Positions 1 through 8,952 of a stretch of 64,000 nt of DNA are shown here, piece after piece. The notes under the pieces are model-generated. The model was given only the letters and a program-made list of their open reading frames with translations. It did not search any database and was not told the DNA's origin. The translations under genes and the position numbers were made by a program. The DNA comes from Woeseiaceae bacterium (lineage in GTDB: Bacteria; Pseudomonadota; Gammaproteobacteria; Steroidobacterales; Woeseiaceae). The stretch is taken from NCBI GenBank assembly GCA_021773115.1, contig JAJFKS010000013.1, positions 1 through 64,000 of the forward strand. Reading direction: 5' to 3'. Numbering within the stretch: the stretch's first letter is position 1; each line of letters starts with the position of its first letter.

Positions 1-344
1 CTCCACACTGTCTGACCTATGCTTGCAGCGGCTGGCTACCACCAGTACCGACTGCGTAGAGAAGCGTGACCCACGCCAAGACGCGACCAAACAATTCTAC
101 AAACCTTGGGAGCTTGACTTCAATGCCCGATTAGAGAAGCAAACATTTTACAACAATTCGATCGACTGGCCGCTATGCGATGTGAAGCAGTCGCAAGTCC
201 ATGCTCGAGGCGACCGGCTCAGTTCGGCTAAGCATTGCTGCCGATCGCGCGCAGGACCCAATCGAATTCTTCATGAGTTTTCGCTTCGCTCGCAAAACCG
301 GGTTTTTCAACAGAATAGGCCAGAAGCAACCAGTCAGCAGCGAC
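1..344. other. left-edge stretch without a recognised gene
   Basis: Open frames exist on both strands here, but their translations have no recognisable domain and they overlap each other. I see no promoter, RNA gene or repeat that I can support. It may be the 3' flank of the cupin gene plus intergenic DNA. Confidence 0.3.
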
Positions 345-1037
345 TTAGGAGTCCATGCCAATTCCGAGTCTTTCGTTTTCACGTCGGAACATCTCACGAA
401 TCTTGTCCCCATCCGAAGGTTCTTCATCAAGTGTCTCCGGATTCCATTGACTTCGCGTCGTACCAAAGAAATCGCCACCATAGATATGAATACCTCCGGT
501 AAAGCGTTTTAACGGATTGGTAACAGAATGCAGGGCATCTTCAGGTAGCATAGCTGTGTCTTTGACGAACAGTGCATCCGCACCATAGGCCTTGATGCCG
601 TCTGAAGTCCTTTTCCAGAAAATATTGTCCTCACGCCCGGTATAGATACCTATATTTGCCCACATCAAGTGATCGTGAGGCATAAGATTCATCTGCGGAG
701 TCCACGCGGCGGCAAAAATCGTTAGTGTTGGGGACGCTAGAAATACGGTGAGTCCAGCTTTGACGGGATCGCCCAATGCGGCAAGTACGTTGCGCGGTTC
801 AGATACTGCACGTGCGAGAATATCATTGATGGCCGCTTGAGCATTTGTCTCTTCATTTGCAGCGACGCAGTCTGCAACAAATCGGTCAATATCCATCTTA
901 TTACGCCCCGTTGTCGTGGCGCGCTTCGTTGTTGCTAGGGCCGACATTGGAGCCAAGAGATGAGCGGAGGCAGCTGCAACACCCGCAACGACTGTGCGTC
1001 GCTGAAGATTGATCTTTAGATCTCTTGCGTTAGTCAT
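345..1037 (-). CDS. Tat-exported cupin-fold metal-dependent protein (cysteine dioxygenase-like)
   Basis: 230 residues. The N-terminus has a twin-arginine signal (RRTVVAG at about 13-19) followed by an Ala-rich hydrophobic stretch ending near SALA, so export by Tat is likely. The middle holds MPHDHLMWANIGIYTGRED, an HxH...E pattern of double-stranded beta-helix metal enzymes, and a later His in ALHSV. This resembles the family called predicted metal-dependent enzyme of the double-stranded beta-helix superfamily, related to cysteine dioxygenases. The start has GGGGA seven bases upstream. The substrate is unknown; a folded metal-loaded enzyme would explain Tat use. Family assignment is fairly sure, activity is not. 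Confidence 0.75.
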   Translation of the reverse strand: MTNARDLKINLQRRTVVAGVAAASAHLLAPMSALATTKRATTTGRNKMDIDRFVADCVAANEETNAQAAINDILARAVSEPRNVLAALGDPVKAGLTVFLASPTLTIFAAAWTPQMNLMPHDHLMWANIGIYTGREDNIFWKRTSDGIKAYGADALFVKDTAMLPEDALHSVTNPLKRFTGGIHIYGGDFFGTTRSQWNPETLDEEPSDGDKIREMFRRENERLGIGMDS

Positions 1038-1397
1038 CTGTCATTCCCCACAAATTCGCGAACGGCTGCTTCGTATATGGACTCCTCCAGTCTAGCAAAC
1101 AGAACTCGTAAACAGAATTCAGACGCGTTGAATATTGAAGATTCATACTGCACCTGTTCAGATATATTGCGCCCATGCCAATGCTGGCGCAGATGCCCGC
1201 TTCGGGTCATCTGCAGAAAGTCTACATGAATTTCGGCGACCGGCTGCAATGCAAAGTCAAGTGGACGAATGATCAGCTAATATTCCAACTTCTCAGAATG
1301 GCTACAAGCAGCCGCCGATCTGCGTCCAGCGAAGGTCAGCGAACTGGAGACGCCGAGTCCTCAGCCCTAATTGCTGGAAGGCTTCATCGCGGCGTCG

Positions 1398-1793
1398 TTA
1401 TTTATTGTACTGCAATAGATCCCACAAATTGCCGTACAAGTCCTCGAATACTGCGACAATTCCGTAAGGCTCCGTTTTTGGCTCCCGTACGAAATTCACG
1501 CCTCGCTCGACCATTTCGTTGTAGTCGCGCCAGAAATCGTCTGTATTCAAGAAGAGAAAGACGCGACCGCCTGTCTGGTTTCCGACGATTGCTTCTTGCT
1601 CCGGTTTTGACGCCCTGGCAAGCAATAATGTCACGCCGTGAGAGCCCGGTGGAGCAACTACTACCCAGCGTTTGTCTTGCTCTGGTTGGTATGTGTCTTC
1701 AACCAATGTGAAATGGAGAATTTTGGTGTAGAACTCAATAGCTTCATCGTAATCGCGAACTACAAGCGCCATGTGAACTATAGATTGTTGCAT
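1398..1793 (-). CDS. VOC (glyoxalase/bleomycin-resistance) family protein
   Basis: 131 residues covering one VOC unit with two beta-alpha-beta-beta-beta halves. It begins SIVHMALVVRDYDEAIEFY, the typical first strand and helix of the fold, and ends with VFEDLYGNLWDLLQ, the typical last strand with its metal-ligand Glu/Asp region. Such proteins bind a divalent metal and act as lyases, dioxygenases or drug-binding proteins; the substrate cannot be read from sequence. It stands alone between a Tat cupin and an NTF2-like gene, all on the minus strand but with gaps too long for tight coupling. The start lacks a strong ribosome binding site. Confidence 0.85.
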   Translation of the reverse strand: MQQSIVHMALVVRDYDEAIEFYTKILHFTLVEDTYQPEQDKRWVVVAPPGSHGVTLLLARASKPEQEAIVGNQTGGRVFLFLNTDDFWRDYNEMVERGVNFVREPKTEPYGIVAVFEDLYGNLWDLLQYNK

Positions 1794-1991
1794 AGAAAAC
1801 TCGAAAATTGGCTCTGCCTCAATCGACCATAGTCTGATAGCGGCATGGATGCTACCGGGCGATTTTCGTCACACGAATATCTATTCTCAACGAGATTGAA
1901 CGACATTCGTGACGGACTCCTTCAGGCCAGCAGCTGTCATTCTAACTCAATCACGGCGACTGTCTCAGTTGGGCTAGAAGCGCACCTTCAC

Positions 1992-2468
1992 TCATTGGCT
2001 ATCAAGCACATCCGCGTTAACTCGCGAAAGCAACCAATAACTGTCAATGCGTATCCAGGTTTCTGCAAGGCCGGCCTTCGATGTTGATATTTCATCGTTT
2101 GGCCCACGGTAGGTTTCCTCAACGATTCGGCGAGTGAACGCATTGTCTTTCTTAATCGTGATCTCCAAGACCGTCTGATTCCGGTCAATGACACGCCAGC
2201 CGTCGTCGAACCAGCCCCGAACTCCTTCAACCCATTCCTCCTTTTGATTTATGACCACGCTACCCGTTGTCCATCGACTGAAGTCCTCAGCCAATACCTG
2301 ACCGTAGGCATCGGCACCGGCACCATCGGGGGCTGTGGTCGACGAAAGCCGCTGCATCGACTCAATAATTTCTGATTGCTCGGGCGACCATAATTCCTCT
2401 GATTGCAGCCTTGAGTACGGCAATAGGTACAACAATGAGAAAACCAACAGAAGGTAGAGTTTTTTCAC
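1992..2468 (-). CDS. exported SnoaL/NTF2-like protein
   Basis: 158 residues, starting at a GTG with GGAGG about ten bases upstream. Residues 1-23 form a hydrophobic signal sequence (LYLLLVFSLLYLLPYS). The rest resembles the SnoaL/DUF4440 type of NTF2-like fold: a helix around the AEDFSRWTTGS segment, a WFDDGWRVIDRNQTVLEI strand, and a late IRIDSYWLLSRVNADV strand pair. These proteins form cone-shaped pockets that bind or modify small molecules. No catalytic residue pattern is clear and the neighbours do not suggest a role. Likely periplasmic. Confidence 0.6.
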   Translation of the reverse strand: MKKLYLLLVFSLLYLLPYSRLQSEELWSPEQSEIIESMQRLSSTTAPDGAGADAYGQVLAEDFSRWTTGSVVINQKEEWVEGVRGWFDDGWRVIDRNQTVLEITIKKDNAFTRRIVEETYRGPNDEISTSKAGLAETWIRIDSYWLLSRVNADVLDSQ

Positions 2469-2643
2469 GATAAGTACGCCTCCGGATTCACCAATTAAAG
2501 TCCTTCGAGATAGATAGCAGCATCCGCTTTGGGTTACCAGTCATCATGCTACAACAGTTTATTCGACCGGCGGCTTATTGATCTTGACATTGTCTAGATA
2601 CTGGGTGAGCATCCAGTTGGAATAACCCGAGGGACGTGGATCA

Positions 2644-3264
2644 ATGGCATCGAAATCAAACTATCATCACGGTGATTTGCGACGAGTTCTATTGGCTGCT
2701 GCTGAGGAAGAGTTATCAGAGAAGGGGGGCGAAGCCTTTTCACTTCGTCGCGTCGCTAAACGTGCCGGAGTTAGCCACGGAGCACCTGCGCATCATTTCA
2801 AAGATTCGCGAGGACTTCTTACGGAGCTGGCGGCAGTCGGGTACCAGAGATTTATTGAAGCGCAGCAGCGGCGCCAGCAAGATGCCGCTACGGACGCTGA
2901 ATCCCAATTGGCTGCATCAGGGTTGGGATATATTGATTTCGCAAGCGCAAATCCGGCCCTGTTTCGGTTGATGTTTTCATCCGAGCGACCCGACAAAGAA
3001 TCTCCTGTGCTGTCCAAAAGTGCGGACGCTGCGTTTGAAAAACTGGTGAATGAAGTCGCGCGAATCTCCAAGACAGATCCCTATTGCGATCAGCGCGCAA
3101 TGACCGATGTAGTGGCTGCCTGGACTATCTCCCATGGGCTGGCTGATTTGCTGATTGCTGACCGTCTGAGCAGATTTTCGTTTCTTGCAGATATGAACGC
3201 AACAGATAGGGATGCCATATTTTCAGAGCTAATCCTTCGCGCCTGTACTGTGAGGTCGAGTTGA
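2644..3264 (+). CDS. TetR/AcrR family transcriptional regulator
   Basis: 206 residues. The N-terminal 60 residues are a TetR helix-turn-helix with the signature FSLRRVAKRAGVSHGAPAHHF. The C-terminal part (about 75-200) is helical and fits the WHG-type ligand-binding domain, with the SANPALFRLMFSSE segment typical of that group. The stop codon lies 23 bases before the start of the CPBP protease gene, so the two are probably one transcript and the regulator may control it. GAGGG precedes the ATG at a workable distance. The ligand is unknown. Confidence 0.9.
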   Translation: MASKSNYHHGDLRRVLLAAAEEELSEKGGEAFSLRRVAKRAGVSHGAPAHHFKDSRGLLTELAAVGYQRFIEAQQRRQQDAATDAESQLAASGLGYIDFASANPALFRLMFSSERPDKESPVLSKSADAAFEKLVNEVARISKTDPYCDQRAMTDVVAAWTISHGLADLLIADRLSRFSFLADMNATDRDAIFSELILRACTVRSS

Positions 3265-3287
3265 GCACTTTCGAGGAGGAAGACTCT

Positions 3288-4166
3288 ATGCACCAGGTAG
3301 CTGATCCAAAAGTACGCGCGGCTGCGTGGCGGGCATTCGGGCTTTTCATATTTCTCACCTTTGCGTTGACCAGCATTTTTGGCGGGTTGATGGCCTATCA
3401 AGGAAGCACGCCGAACATATTGATCACCGGCGTGATGTGGTCGCCTGGCGTTGCAGCGATCCTGTGTTGTCTGATCCTGAAACGACGGATCTCCAGTTTG
3501 CCGTGGGGCTGGGGCGAATGGCGCTGGAACTGGTATGCGTGGTTACTACCCATCGGCTACGGACTTGTGATCTATCTACCGATCTGGCTGTTTGGTCTTG
3601 GTGGCAGCAGCTTCGGAAATGTCGAGACGCTGGCGGACTGGACGAACCAGTTAACCGGCAACGAAGAGCCGAATATGATCGCAGCCATCATATTCCTTTT
3701 CATGCTGGCTACAGTGGGCATGGTCGGCGCGGCATCACGGGCGCTGGGTGAAGAGATTGGCTGGCGCGGTTTCATGATTTGGGAAATGCGGAAAGTTATG
3801 CCGTTCTGGGCAGTTGGCCTGCTGTCCGGCGCCATCTGGGCAGTCTGGCATTGGCCCGCAATTCTGTTCACGGACTACAATGCCGGTGAAGGAAATTTCG
3901 TTCTGCAGATGTTCATTTTTACAATGGCAATCCTGCCGCAAGGCGTTGTCTTTGCCTATTTTGCGTTCAAGTCCAACAGTCTGTGGCCGCCAGTAATATT
4001 GCATGCGAGCCATAATCTTTTTATCCAAAGAATATACACGCCCCTTACAACAAGGGGTGAAGGGAGCCATTTCTACATTGACGAGTTTGGCATCGTTATG
4101 CCGTTCGTCGGGTGTCTGATGGCCTATTATTTCTATCGGCGCGCCGTGCGGGAGGGCTTTGCATAG
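3288..4166 (+). CDS. CPBP (Abi/CaaX-like) intramembrane metalloprotease
   Basis: 292 residues with about eight hydrophobic segments. The three CPBP motifs are present: EEIGWRGFMIW (EExxxR), AIWAVWHWP (xxxxH), and HASHN near residue 247. These residues place a glutamate/histidine active site inside the membrane; relatives process CaaX proteins, bacteriocins or regulators. I place the start at 3288 because GAGGAGGA lies seven bases upstream; the frame is open from 3261 but has no site there. It follows the TetR gene closely and is convergent with the HxlR gene. The substrate is unknown. Confidence 0.88.
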   Translation: MHQVADPKVRAAAWRAFGLFIFLTFALTSIFGGLMAYQGSTPNILITGVMWSPGVAAILCCLILKRRISSLPWGWGEWRWNWYAWLLPIGYGLVIYLPIWLFGLGGSSFGNVETLADWTNQLTGNEEPNMIAAIIFLFMLATVGMVGAASRALGEEIGWRGFMIWEMRKVMPFWAVGLLSGAIWAVWHWPAILFTDYNAGEGNFVLQMFIFTMAILPQGVVFAYFAFKSNSLWPPVILHASHNLFIQRIYTPLTTRGEGSHFYIDEFGIVMPFVGCLMAYYFYRRAVREGFA

Positions 4167-4285
4167 AATGTTGAAACGGTCTGCTGTGGCCATAGCGATC
4201 ACGATAGCACCGAAGAGAACCACGATGATTTTCAGCGCCAGGGACGGGAGTGTAGTCCCCCCATTTTACAATCACGTAATGACTG

Positions 4286-4993
4286 CTACTCGGAAATTTG
4301 CCGCATTAGAGTCGGGTCACCTCGTCGTTCATCCTTGTACAGGCAAACCCCAAACCATTCGGGTAACGTGCGGACAAGATGTCGCAAACCGTGTGCCTTG
4401 ATCGATCCGCTTCGTAGCGCCGTTCGCATTTCGAGGTCGCCTTCCCATACTTTGACGACCGTGCGGACGCTCGAATTGATATAGAGATCGACATCTTTGC
4501 CGGGGTCTTCGGTACACAGGTCAACAACGTCGCCGTCGACGAGTAGCCACCAGGTCCTGTGCTTCGTCAGTTCATCGAATATCAAGCAAATTACGGTCTG
4601 ACCATCGGGCAGATGCTCGGTCTGCATCCGCCGTTGTAGCTCCCGCATAAGGAATTCCACATCGAGTTCGTCGTCTGTCAACTGGCTGCGTGCCCATCGC
4701 ATGCCCCAGATCGCGAGGACTTCGACCAACGGAGCGAGCTCTTTGCCCGCCGCAGTCAAGCGGTATTCATAACCTCTTTGACCAGAGCGTTTTTTGCGAA
4801 TGACGATGCCGACTTCCTCAAGATGTCTAAGCCTTTTGGCGAGCAGCGTCGGCGACATGCGTGACATCGCGCGCTGGAAATCATTGAACCGTGTTGTGCC
4901 TAACAAGAGCTCACGCAAAACAAGCAGCGTCCACTTCTCGCCTACGATCTCGGTAGCCTTCGCTACCGGGCAAAACTGTCCGTAGCCTGCCAT
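4286..4993 (-). CDS. HxlR family regulator with C-terminal SCP2-like domain
   Basis: 235 residues. Residues 1-100 are an HxlR winged helix: CPVAKATEIVGEKWTLLVLREL, then RFNDFQRAMSRMSPTLLAKRL and the RGYEYRLTAAGKEL wing. The Cys at position 8 is the conserved redox/electrophile-sensing residue of many HxlR proteins. Residues 120-220 resemble the sterol-carrier-like extension found in long HxlR proteins, which may bind a lipid-like ligand. It is divergent from osmC, and the intergenic gap has CTAC/GTAG dyads that look like its operator. Probable repressor of osmC under thiol or peroxide stress (inference). Confidence 0.9.
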   Translation of the reverse strand: MAGYGQFCPVAKATEIVGEKWTLLVLRELLLGTTRFNDFQRAMSRMSPTLLAKRLRHLEEVGIVIRKKRSGQRGYEYRLTAAGKELAPLVEVLAIWGMRWARSQLTDDELDVEFLMRELQRRMQTEHLPDGQTVICLIFDELTKHRTWWLLVDGDVVDLCTEDPGKDVDLYINSSVRTVVKVWEGDLEMRTALRSGSIKAHGLRHLVRTLPEWFGVCLYKDERRGDPTLMRQISE

Positions 4994-5015
4994 TGCAATC
5001 CTCCCGACGCTTCCT

Positions 5016-5054
5016 GTAACTACAGAATATGTAGCTAAATACTACACTTCCTAC
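5016..5054. promoter_or_regulatory. putative HxlR operator between hxlR-like gene and osmC
   Basis: CTAC (5020-5023), GTAG (5031-5034), CTAC (5042-5045) and CTAC (5051-5054) repeat with 11, 11 and 9 base steps. The first two form the dyad TAaCTAC-N7-GTAGcTA. HxlR-family regulators bind such dyads between divergent genes. Seen in sequence; binding is inferred. Confidence 0.5.
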
Positions 5055-5139
5055 AGTATCCGGCAAGGCGACCAACTTCCTAACATGCTCTCCGACGGTC
5101 GTATTCCGTCACAAACACCAACTTTTGAGGAGAGATGAA

Positions 5140-5712
5140 ATGACAATCAATAATACTGCCGGCCAAGCACAGGATTTGACCAACGGCGTGGACGTAGGCC
5201 AACTTATGAACGTTATCGGTTCAATTGAAGCCGACACTGGATACGCAAAATTTCAGTGGCGGGCGACTAACCAGTGGATTGACGGTGAGCTAAGCCGCAG
5301 TGAGATCAAGGGCTTTTTCGCCGGCAACCAGGAAGACACAACACGCAAAGAGGCATTTACGCTCAACGCGGACGAACCGCCAATCGCGTCAGGCCAGAAT
5401 CGAGCGCCTAATTCAATGGAGTTTTTGCTGCACGCGCTGGCCACCTGCCTGACCGGAACTCTTGTTAACCATGCGTCAGTACGTGGCATTGAGATTGACG
5501 CGGTCGATTCTTCGTACGCTGGTGATATGGATGTCCGAGGCCTCTTCGGACTTGCCGAAGATGTTCGCAAAGGCTTTAGCAAAGTCGCAGTCAACATGCG
5601 CGTTAAGAGCGAGGCAAGTGTGGAAGAACTCACCGAAATGGCGCTGTTCTCTCCGGTCTACGACGTCATTTCAAACTCGTTGCCAGTTGAGTTCACGCTC
5701 ACCACCTATTGA
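5140..5712 (+). CDS. OsmC family protein (peroxide/thiol stress)
   Basis: 190 residues. GAGGAGA lies just upstream of the ATG at 5140; an earlier in-frame TTG at 5125 would overlap that site, so I reject it. The C-terminal two-thirds is OsmC-like: NSMEFLLHALATCLTGTLVNHA carries the conserved Cys in a helix, and EELTEMALFSPVYDVI covers the second motif, where the usual catalytic Cys of the SPV/CPV segment appears as Ser. OsmC proteins reduce organic hydroperoxides with two cysteines; only one is obvious here, so peroxidase activity is uncertain. Divergent from an HxlR regulator, which probably controls it. A hairpin follows the stop. Confidence 0.85.
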   Translation: MTINNTAGQAQDLTNGVDVGQLMNVIGSIEADTGYAKFQWRATNQWIDGELSRSEIKGFFAGNQEDTTRKEAFTLNADEPPIASGQNRAPNSMEFLLHALATCLTGTLVNHASVRGIEIDAVDSSYAGDMDVRGLFGLAEDVRKGFSKVAVNMRVKSEASVEELTEMALFSPVYDVISNSLPVEFTLTTY

Positions 5713-5736
5713 GAAAGATCGGCTGGCTGAACGGTG

Positions 5737-5767
5737 CCGGGCTCGTTGCACTGAACAACGAGCCCGG
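5737..5767 (+). terminator. inverted repeat downstream of osmC
   Basis: A perfect 12-base stem (CCGGGCTCGTTG pairing with its reverse complement at 5756-5767) with a 7-base loop sits 24 bases after the osmC stop. There is no T-run behind it on either strand, so it may be a weak or factor-dependent terminator. Confidence 0.5.
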
Positions 5768-5856
5768 TCCGTGTCTGGTGTGGATGTCACGGACTGGGCA
5801 ATGGTGGCAGCGTGTGCGCTAAACTGCCGTTCCGACAAAAACCACGAGCCAATCCA

Positions 5857-7716
5857 ATGACACGCCATCCTGTTTTGCTTGCCTGTCTGTCCCTGTTTGC
5901 CGTATCTGCCGCTGCAGATATCAGAGAATTGATTCCTGAAGAAGTGTTGTATCAGATCGCTGAGGAAACCTCAGGCGAAGCGGCGAAACGCAATCTCGAC
6001 ACGATCACCTTGCAACATCGCATGCGTGCAAGTGCGCAGTTCGAATCGGCGACACAACATATCCTTGAGCAACTGAAGGCGTATGGACTGGATGAGATTG
6101 ACGTACTCGAATATGAGGCCGACGGCGAGACGATATACGGAACGCAGAAATCCCGTCCGGTATGGGAGGTGCGTTCGGCACAGTTGTGGGAGGTGCGAAA
6201 GGAAGAGGGCAGAACGGTTCGCGTTCGCAAACTCGGTGACTGGGACTCCGTTCCACTCAGTCTTGCCCAGGACAGTTTGTCCGGCGATGTCACGACAACG
6301 TTGGTGGACATCGGCGCAGGAACTGACGACGCCGATTTTGCGGCTAAAGACGTCAAAGGAAAACTCGTCTTGACGTCCAGTCAACCCGGCACAGTTGTCG
6401 ATCGTGCGGTCGGGGAGCTCGGTGCAGCGGGCATTATTTCGTATGCGCCCAATCAGAAGTCCGCCTGGTGGAAGGAAGACGACAGGCTGGTTCGCTGGGG
6501 ACATATTGGTTCTTTTCCCAAGACAAATTCTTTCGGATTCATGATATCGCTGGGCGAGGCGAGGGCGCTTCAGCAACGGCTGGAAGCCGGCGAAGAAATC
6601 CTGTTTCATGCCAAGGTCGATGCACAACACAGCCACGGCAAGTATCGCTTCGCGACGGCCGCGATCAAAGGGTCCGACAAGGCAGGAGATGACATCAACC
6701 TCACATGCCACCTGGACCACCCGCGGCCGGGAGCCAACGACAATGCTTCCGGATGTGTATCCATTCTTGAAGTCGCGCGAACGCTGACATCGCTCATTGA
6801 CGATGGCATATTGCCGCGACCGTCACGAACGATCCGCTTCCTGTGGCCCGCTGAAATCGAGGGCAGCATCATGTACCTCTCGGAACACGAGGATCCATCG
6901 CGGATCAAAGCGAACATTCATATGGACATGGTCGGTGGCGCGCCGGTAACCAAGGCGGTCTTCCGTATCTCCGGCGGGCCGTACAGCGTGCCGTCATTTA
7001 TCGCCGATGTTGGTCACGAGGTTGGTCGCTTCGTGAACGATCAAACCAAACGCTATGCTGACGGCGAAGACGTTGCGTTTCCCCTGGTCGCGCCGGAGGG
7101 CGGAAAGGAACCGCAAATGGCGCTGATGGAAGGCCTCGATATGGGCAGTGACCACGACGTCTTTTTCGAGGGGACGTGGCGAATTCCAGGTCTCTACCTG
7201 CACGACTGGCCGGACCGATACATTCATACGAACTACGATCTCGCGGCGAATATCGACCCGACAAAGCTCAAGCGTGCGGCGTTCATCGGTGCCGTCACCG
7301 CATGGTACCTCGCGAACTTTTCAGACGATGACGTGGCGGGTGTAATCAATCTGCTTAAACGAAACGCTCTGTCCCGCAGTGCAATGCTGGCTGAGCGCCG
7401 CAGTGAGCTACCTGCGATTGACGCAGCGGCAACGACACGGGTTCACTTCTCGTTGGAGCGGCGAAAGGTTCACAGCGTCGAGGCTTTCGCGCACTTGCCC
7501 GAGAATCTTCGAAAGGGTGCTGTCGCGTATCTTGAAAAGCTGGAGGATCTGATGGCAACACCCGAAACAAGGATCATGCAACGGCGTGATGAAACAGTTT
7601 ACGTGCGCAATGCGGATATCGAAGGTCCCATGCATGCGTTCGGCTACTCATTTATCGAGGACGTGGCCGAGTATCTAGCCGCGCTGGAGTCGATCGGTGT
7701 CGTCAAACGCCAGTAA
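5857..7716 (+). CDS. secreted M28-family aminopeptidase-like protein with PA domain
   Basis: 619 residues counted from the ATG at 5857, which gives a clean signal peptide (LLACLSLFAVSAAA, residues 7-20). Residues about 140-270 look like a PA-type insert. The catalytic core has the M28 zinc pattern: CHLDHPRPGANDNASG (His285, Asp295), WPAEIEGS (Glu333/335), NIHMDMVGG (Asp357) and YIHTNYD for the last His. So all expected two-zinc ligands appear. A roughly 120-residue helical C-terminal extension follows the peptidase domain. Likely periplasmic or secreted, releasing N-terminal amino acids from peptides. It is preceded by the osmC hairpin and followed by a small membrane protein gene. Confidence 0.85.
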   Translation: MTRHPVLLACLSLFAVSAAADIRELIPEEVLYQIAEETSGEAAKRNLDTITLQHRMRASAQFESATQHILEQLKAYGLDEIDVLEYEADGETIYGTQKSRPVWEVRSAQLWEVRKEEGRTVRVRKLGDWDSVPLSLAQDSLSGDVTTTLVDIGAGTDDADFAAKDVKGKLVLTSSQPGTVVDRAVGELGAAGIISYAPNQKSAWWKEDDRLVRWGHIGSFPKTNSFGFMISLGEARALQQRLEAGEEILFHAKVDAQHSHGKYRFATAAIKGSDKAGDDINLTCHLDHPRPGANDNASGCVSILEVARTLTSLIDDGILPRPSRTIRFLWPAEIEGSIMYLSEHEDPSRIKANIHMDMVGGAPVTKAVFRISGGPYSVPSFIADVGHEVGRFVNDQTKRYADGEDVAFPLVAPEGGKEPQMALMEGLDMGSDHDVFFEGTWRIPGLYLHDWPDRYIHTNYDLAANIDPTKLKRAAFIGAVTAWYLANFSDDDVAGVINLLKRNALSRSAMLAERRSELPAIDAAATTRVHFSLERRKVHSVEAFAHLPENLRKGAVAYLEKLEDLMATPETRIMQRRDETVYVRNADIEGPMHAFGYSFIEDVAEYLAALESIGVVKRQ

Positions 7717-7790
7717 TTTTGAGTGCTGAACAAGCAGGCCTTGGGAAGGTACTCCACAGGGTTGCCCGTGATACGAGGCGCGAGGACATC

Positions 7791-8228
7791 ATGCATACAG
7801 GTAGAAAGCTGTTAGTTGTTGTAATTGTTATTACTGTATTTCTGGGCGCAATACTGGCATTGGATCCGCGATTTATCCCCTATTCTGGAATCCTTCGGAA
7901 CCCCTTTTTGCTTATTTTCCTTTTTGGCCCAACGATTTTTTTTGCAATACTTGCTGTGATCAAATGGCGCAAGGGTCAAATCTGGCAATTGGCCGCATTC
8001 GCAATCGGACTGATGTGCACTGGCTTATTTCATCAGTTTGTGGCGGGCGAGGCCGACGGGAATCCTGGTTACACGGTCCCGGCCACACATATCGCGGCCC
8101 CAGCCGTGAGTCTCGCCGCCTATCTCGCAGCATTTTTCGGCACCTGGGCTGTGCTGCGTGTGACGAAAAAATTGCGTCGGACAATTCTCCACGATGACCA
8201 GGAAGAGAACAAACTGGGTGACGAATAG
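7791..8228 (+). CDS. hypothetical four-helix membrane protein
   Basis: 145 residues from the ATG at 7791, which has GCGAGGA upstream; the frame is open from 7719 but the extra residues are polar and not needed. Four hydrophobic segments are visible (about 8-26, 39-58, 66-86, 108-130), followed by a charged basic then acidic tail (KKLRRTILHDDQEENKLGDE). No family recognised. It lies 75 bases behind the M28 peptidase gene on the same strand. Confidence 0.6.
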   Translation: MHTGRKLLVVVIVITVFLGAILALDPRFIPYSGILRNPFLLIFLFGPTIFFAILAVIKWRKGQIWQLAAFAIGLMCTGLFHQFVAGEADGNPGYTVPATHIAAPAVSLAAYLAAFFGTWAVLRVTKKLRRTILHDDQEENKLGDE

Positions 8229-8529
8229 GAATCTTATCAAACCCAATTAGAATGTTTTTTTCAGATTCTGAAGGTCCGAGCCGGTTGAATCCGCACCACG
8301 ACCTGCCGTTCAAGTGGAACGTTTTTGCTCGGTCGATCAGGCAGATAAAGGCCGGGAGCAACCGTCCAGACAAGCTATAGAGATCGCGTTCTACCCGCCA
8401 GGGTGCTCGGCGACTGCATTCAGTATGTCATGTTTACGAGATAATTTGTAAATAGTACTTTACTTTTTTGGCGAGAGAGGTCACTATTAAGTCAACGATA
8501 CTTTACTTTAAGACAAAGGAAATAGACAA
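8229..8529. other. intergenic stretch upstream of the membrane protein/XRE pair
   Basis: No coding signal seen. The right end is AT-rich and holds the paired direct repeat described separately, so it likely contains the promoter of the pair that begins at 8530. Confidence 0.4.
8456..8509 (+). promoter_or_regulatory. direct repeat pair, possible operator of the XRE regulator
   Basis: TACTTTACTTT occurs at 8456-8466 and again at 8499-8509, 43 bases apart (about four helical turns), just upstream of the coupled membrane protein and XRE genes. Small XRE regulators often autoregulate through such repeats. The repeat is seen; its function is inferred. Confidence 0.45.
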
Positions 8530-8952
8530 ATGAACAAAATGAAGACGGGGTCCAATAACTGGGCTGCAGCTAGTCAAATGAACAGTGTTCGACTTTTGGT
8601 CTGGAGCACCGCTTGGGTTGCATCGATGGCACTAGCGGCTTTTGGACCGAAATTGATATGGAATTACGATACCTCGCTGACAATTCTCGCAGTGCTCATA
8701 AACCTTGGCATTGGCTTTGCCATGATTTTGGCAACCAGGCGATACCTGAGAGGATTGGATGAGATGCATCAAAAAATCTTTCTTGACGCAGCGGTGCTAA
8801 CACTGGGTGTTGGGTTGGTGAGTGGTCTAAGCTATGAATTGCTCGAAGACATCAGGCTAATTACTTTCCAGCCTGAGATCCCGCACTTGGTGATTTTGAT
8901 GTGCCTTACCTTCCTCATAGGGATGATCGCAGGTCACCGGAAATACCAATGA
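8530..8952 (+). CDS. hypothetical membrane protein paired with XRE regulator
   Basis: 140 residues with a polar N-terminus and four hydrophobic segments (about 23-38, 48-68, 84-105, 115-135). AAGGAAA precedes the ATG. The stop codon overlaps the ATG of the next gene (ATGA), so the two proteins are made together. Pairs of a small four-helix membrane protein and a 65-70 residue XRE regulator are widespread in bacteria; the membrane partner is generally of unknown function. No enzymatic motif is visible. Confidence 0.75.
   Translation: MNKMKTGSNNWAAASQMNSVRLLVWSTAWVASMALAAFGPKLIWNYDTSLTILAVLINLGIGFAMILATRRYLRGLDEMHQKIFLDAAVLTLGVGLVSGLSYELLEDIRLITFQPEIPHLVILMCLTFLIGMIAGHRKYQ

Noticed and set aside
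23..502. 159-residue plus-strand frame at the left edge
   Set aside because: It overlaps the cupin 3' end on the other strand, has no recognisable domain and no ribosome site.
1034..1249. 71-residue minus-strand frame overlapping the cupin start (ATGA)
   Set aside because: The overlap looks like coupling, but the composition is not protein-like and no family is recognised; the cupin has its own GGGGA site.
4159..4401. 80-residue frame after the CPBP protease gene
   Set aside because: It runs into the antisense of the HxlR gene and shows no domain; judged chance.
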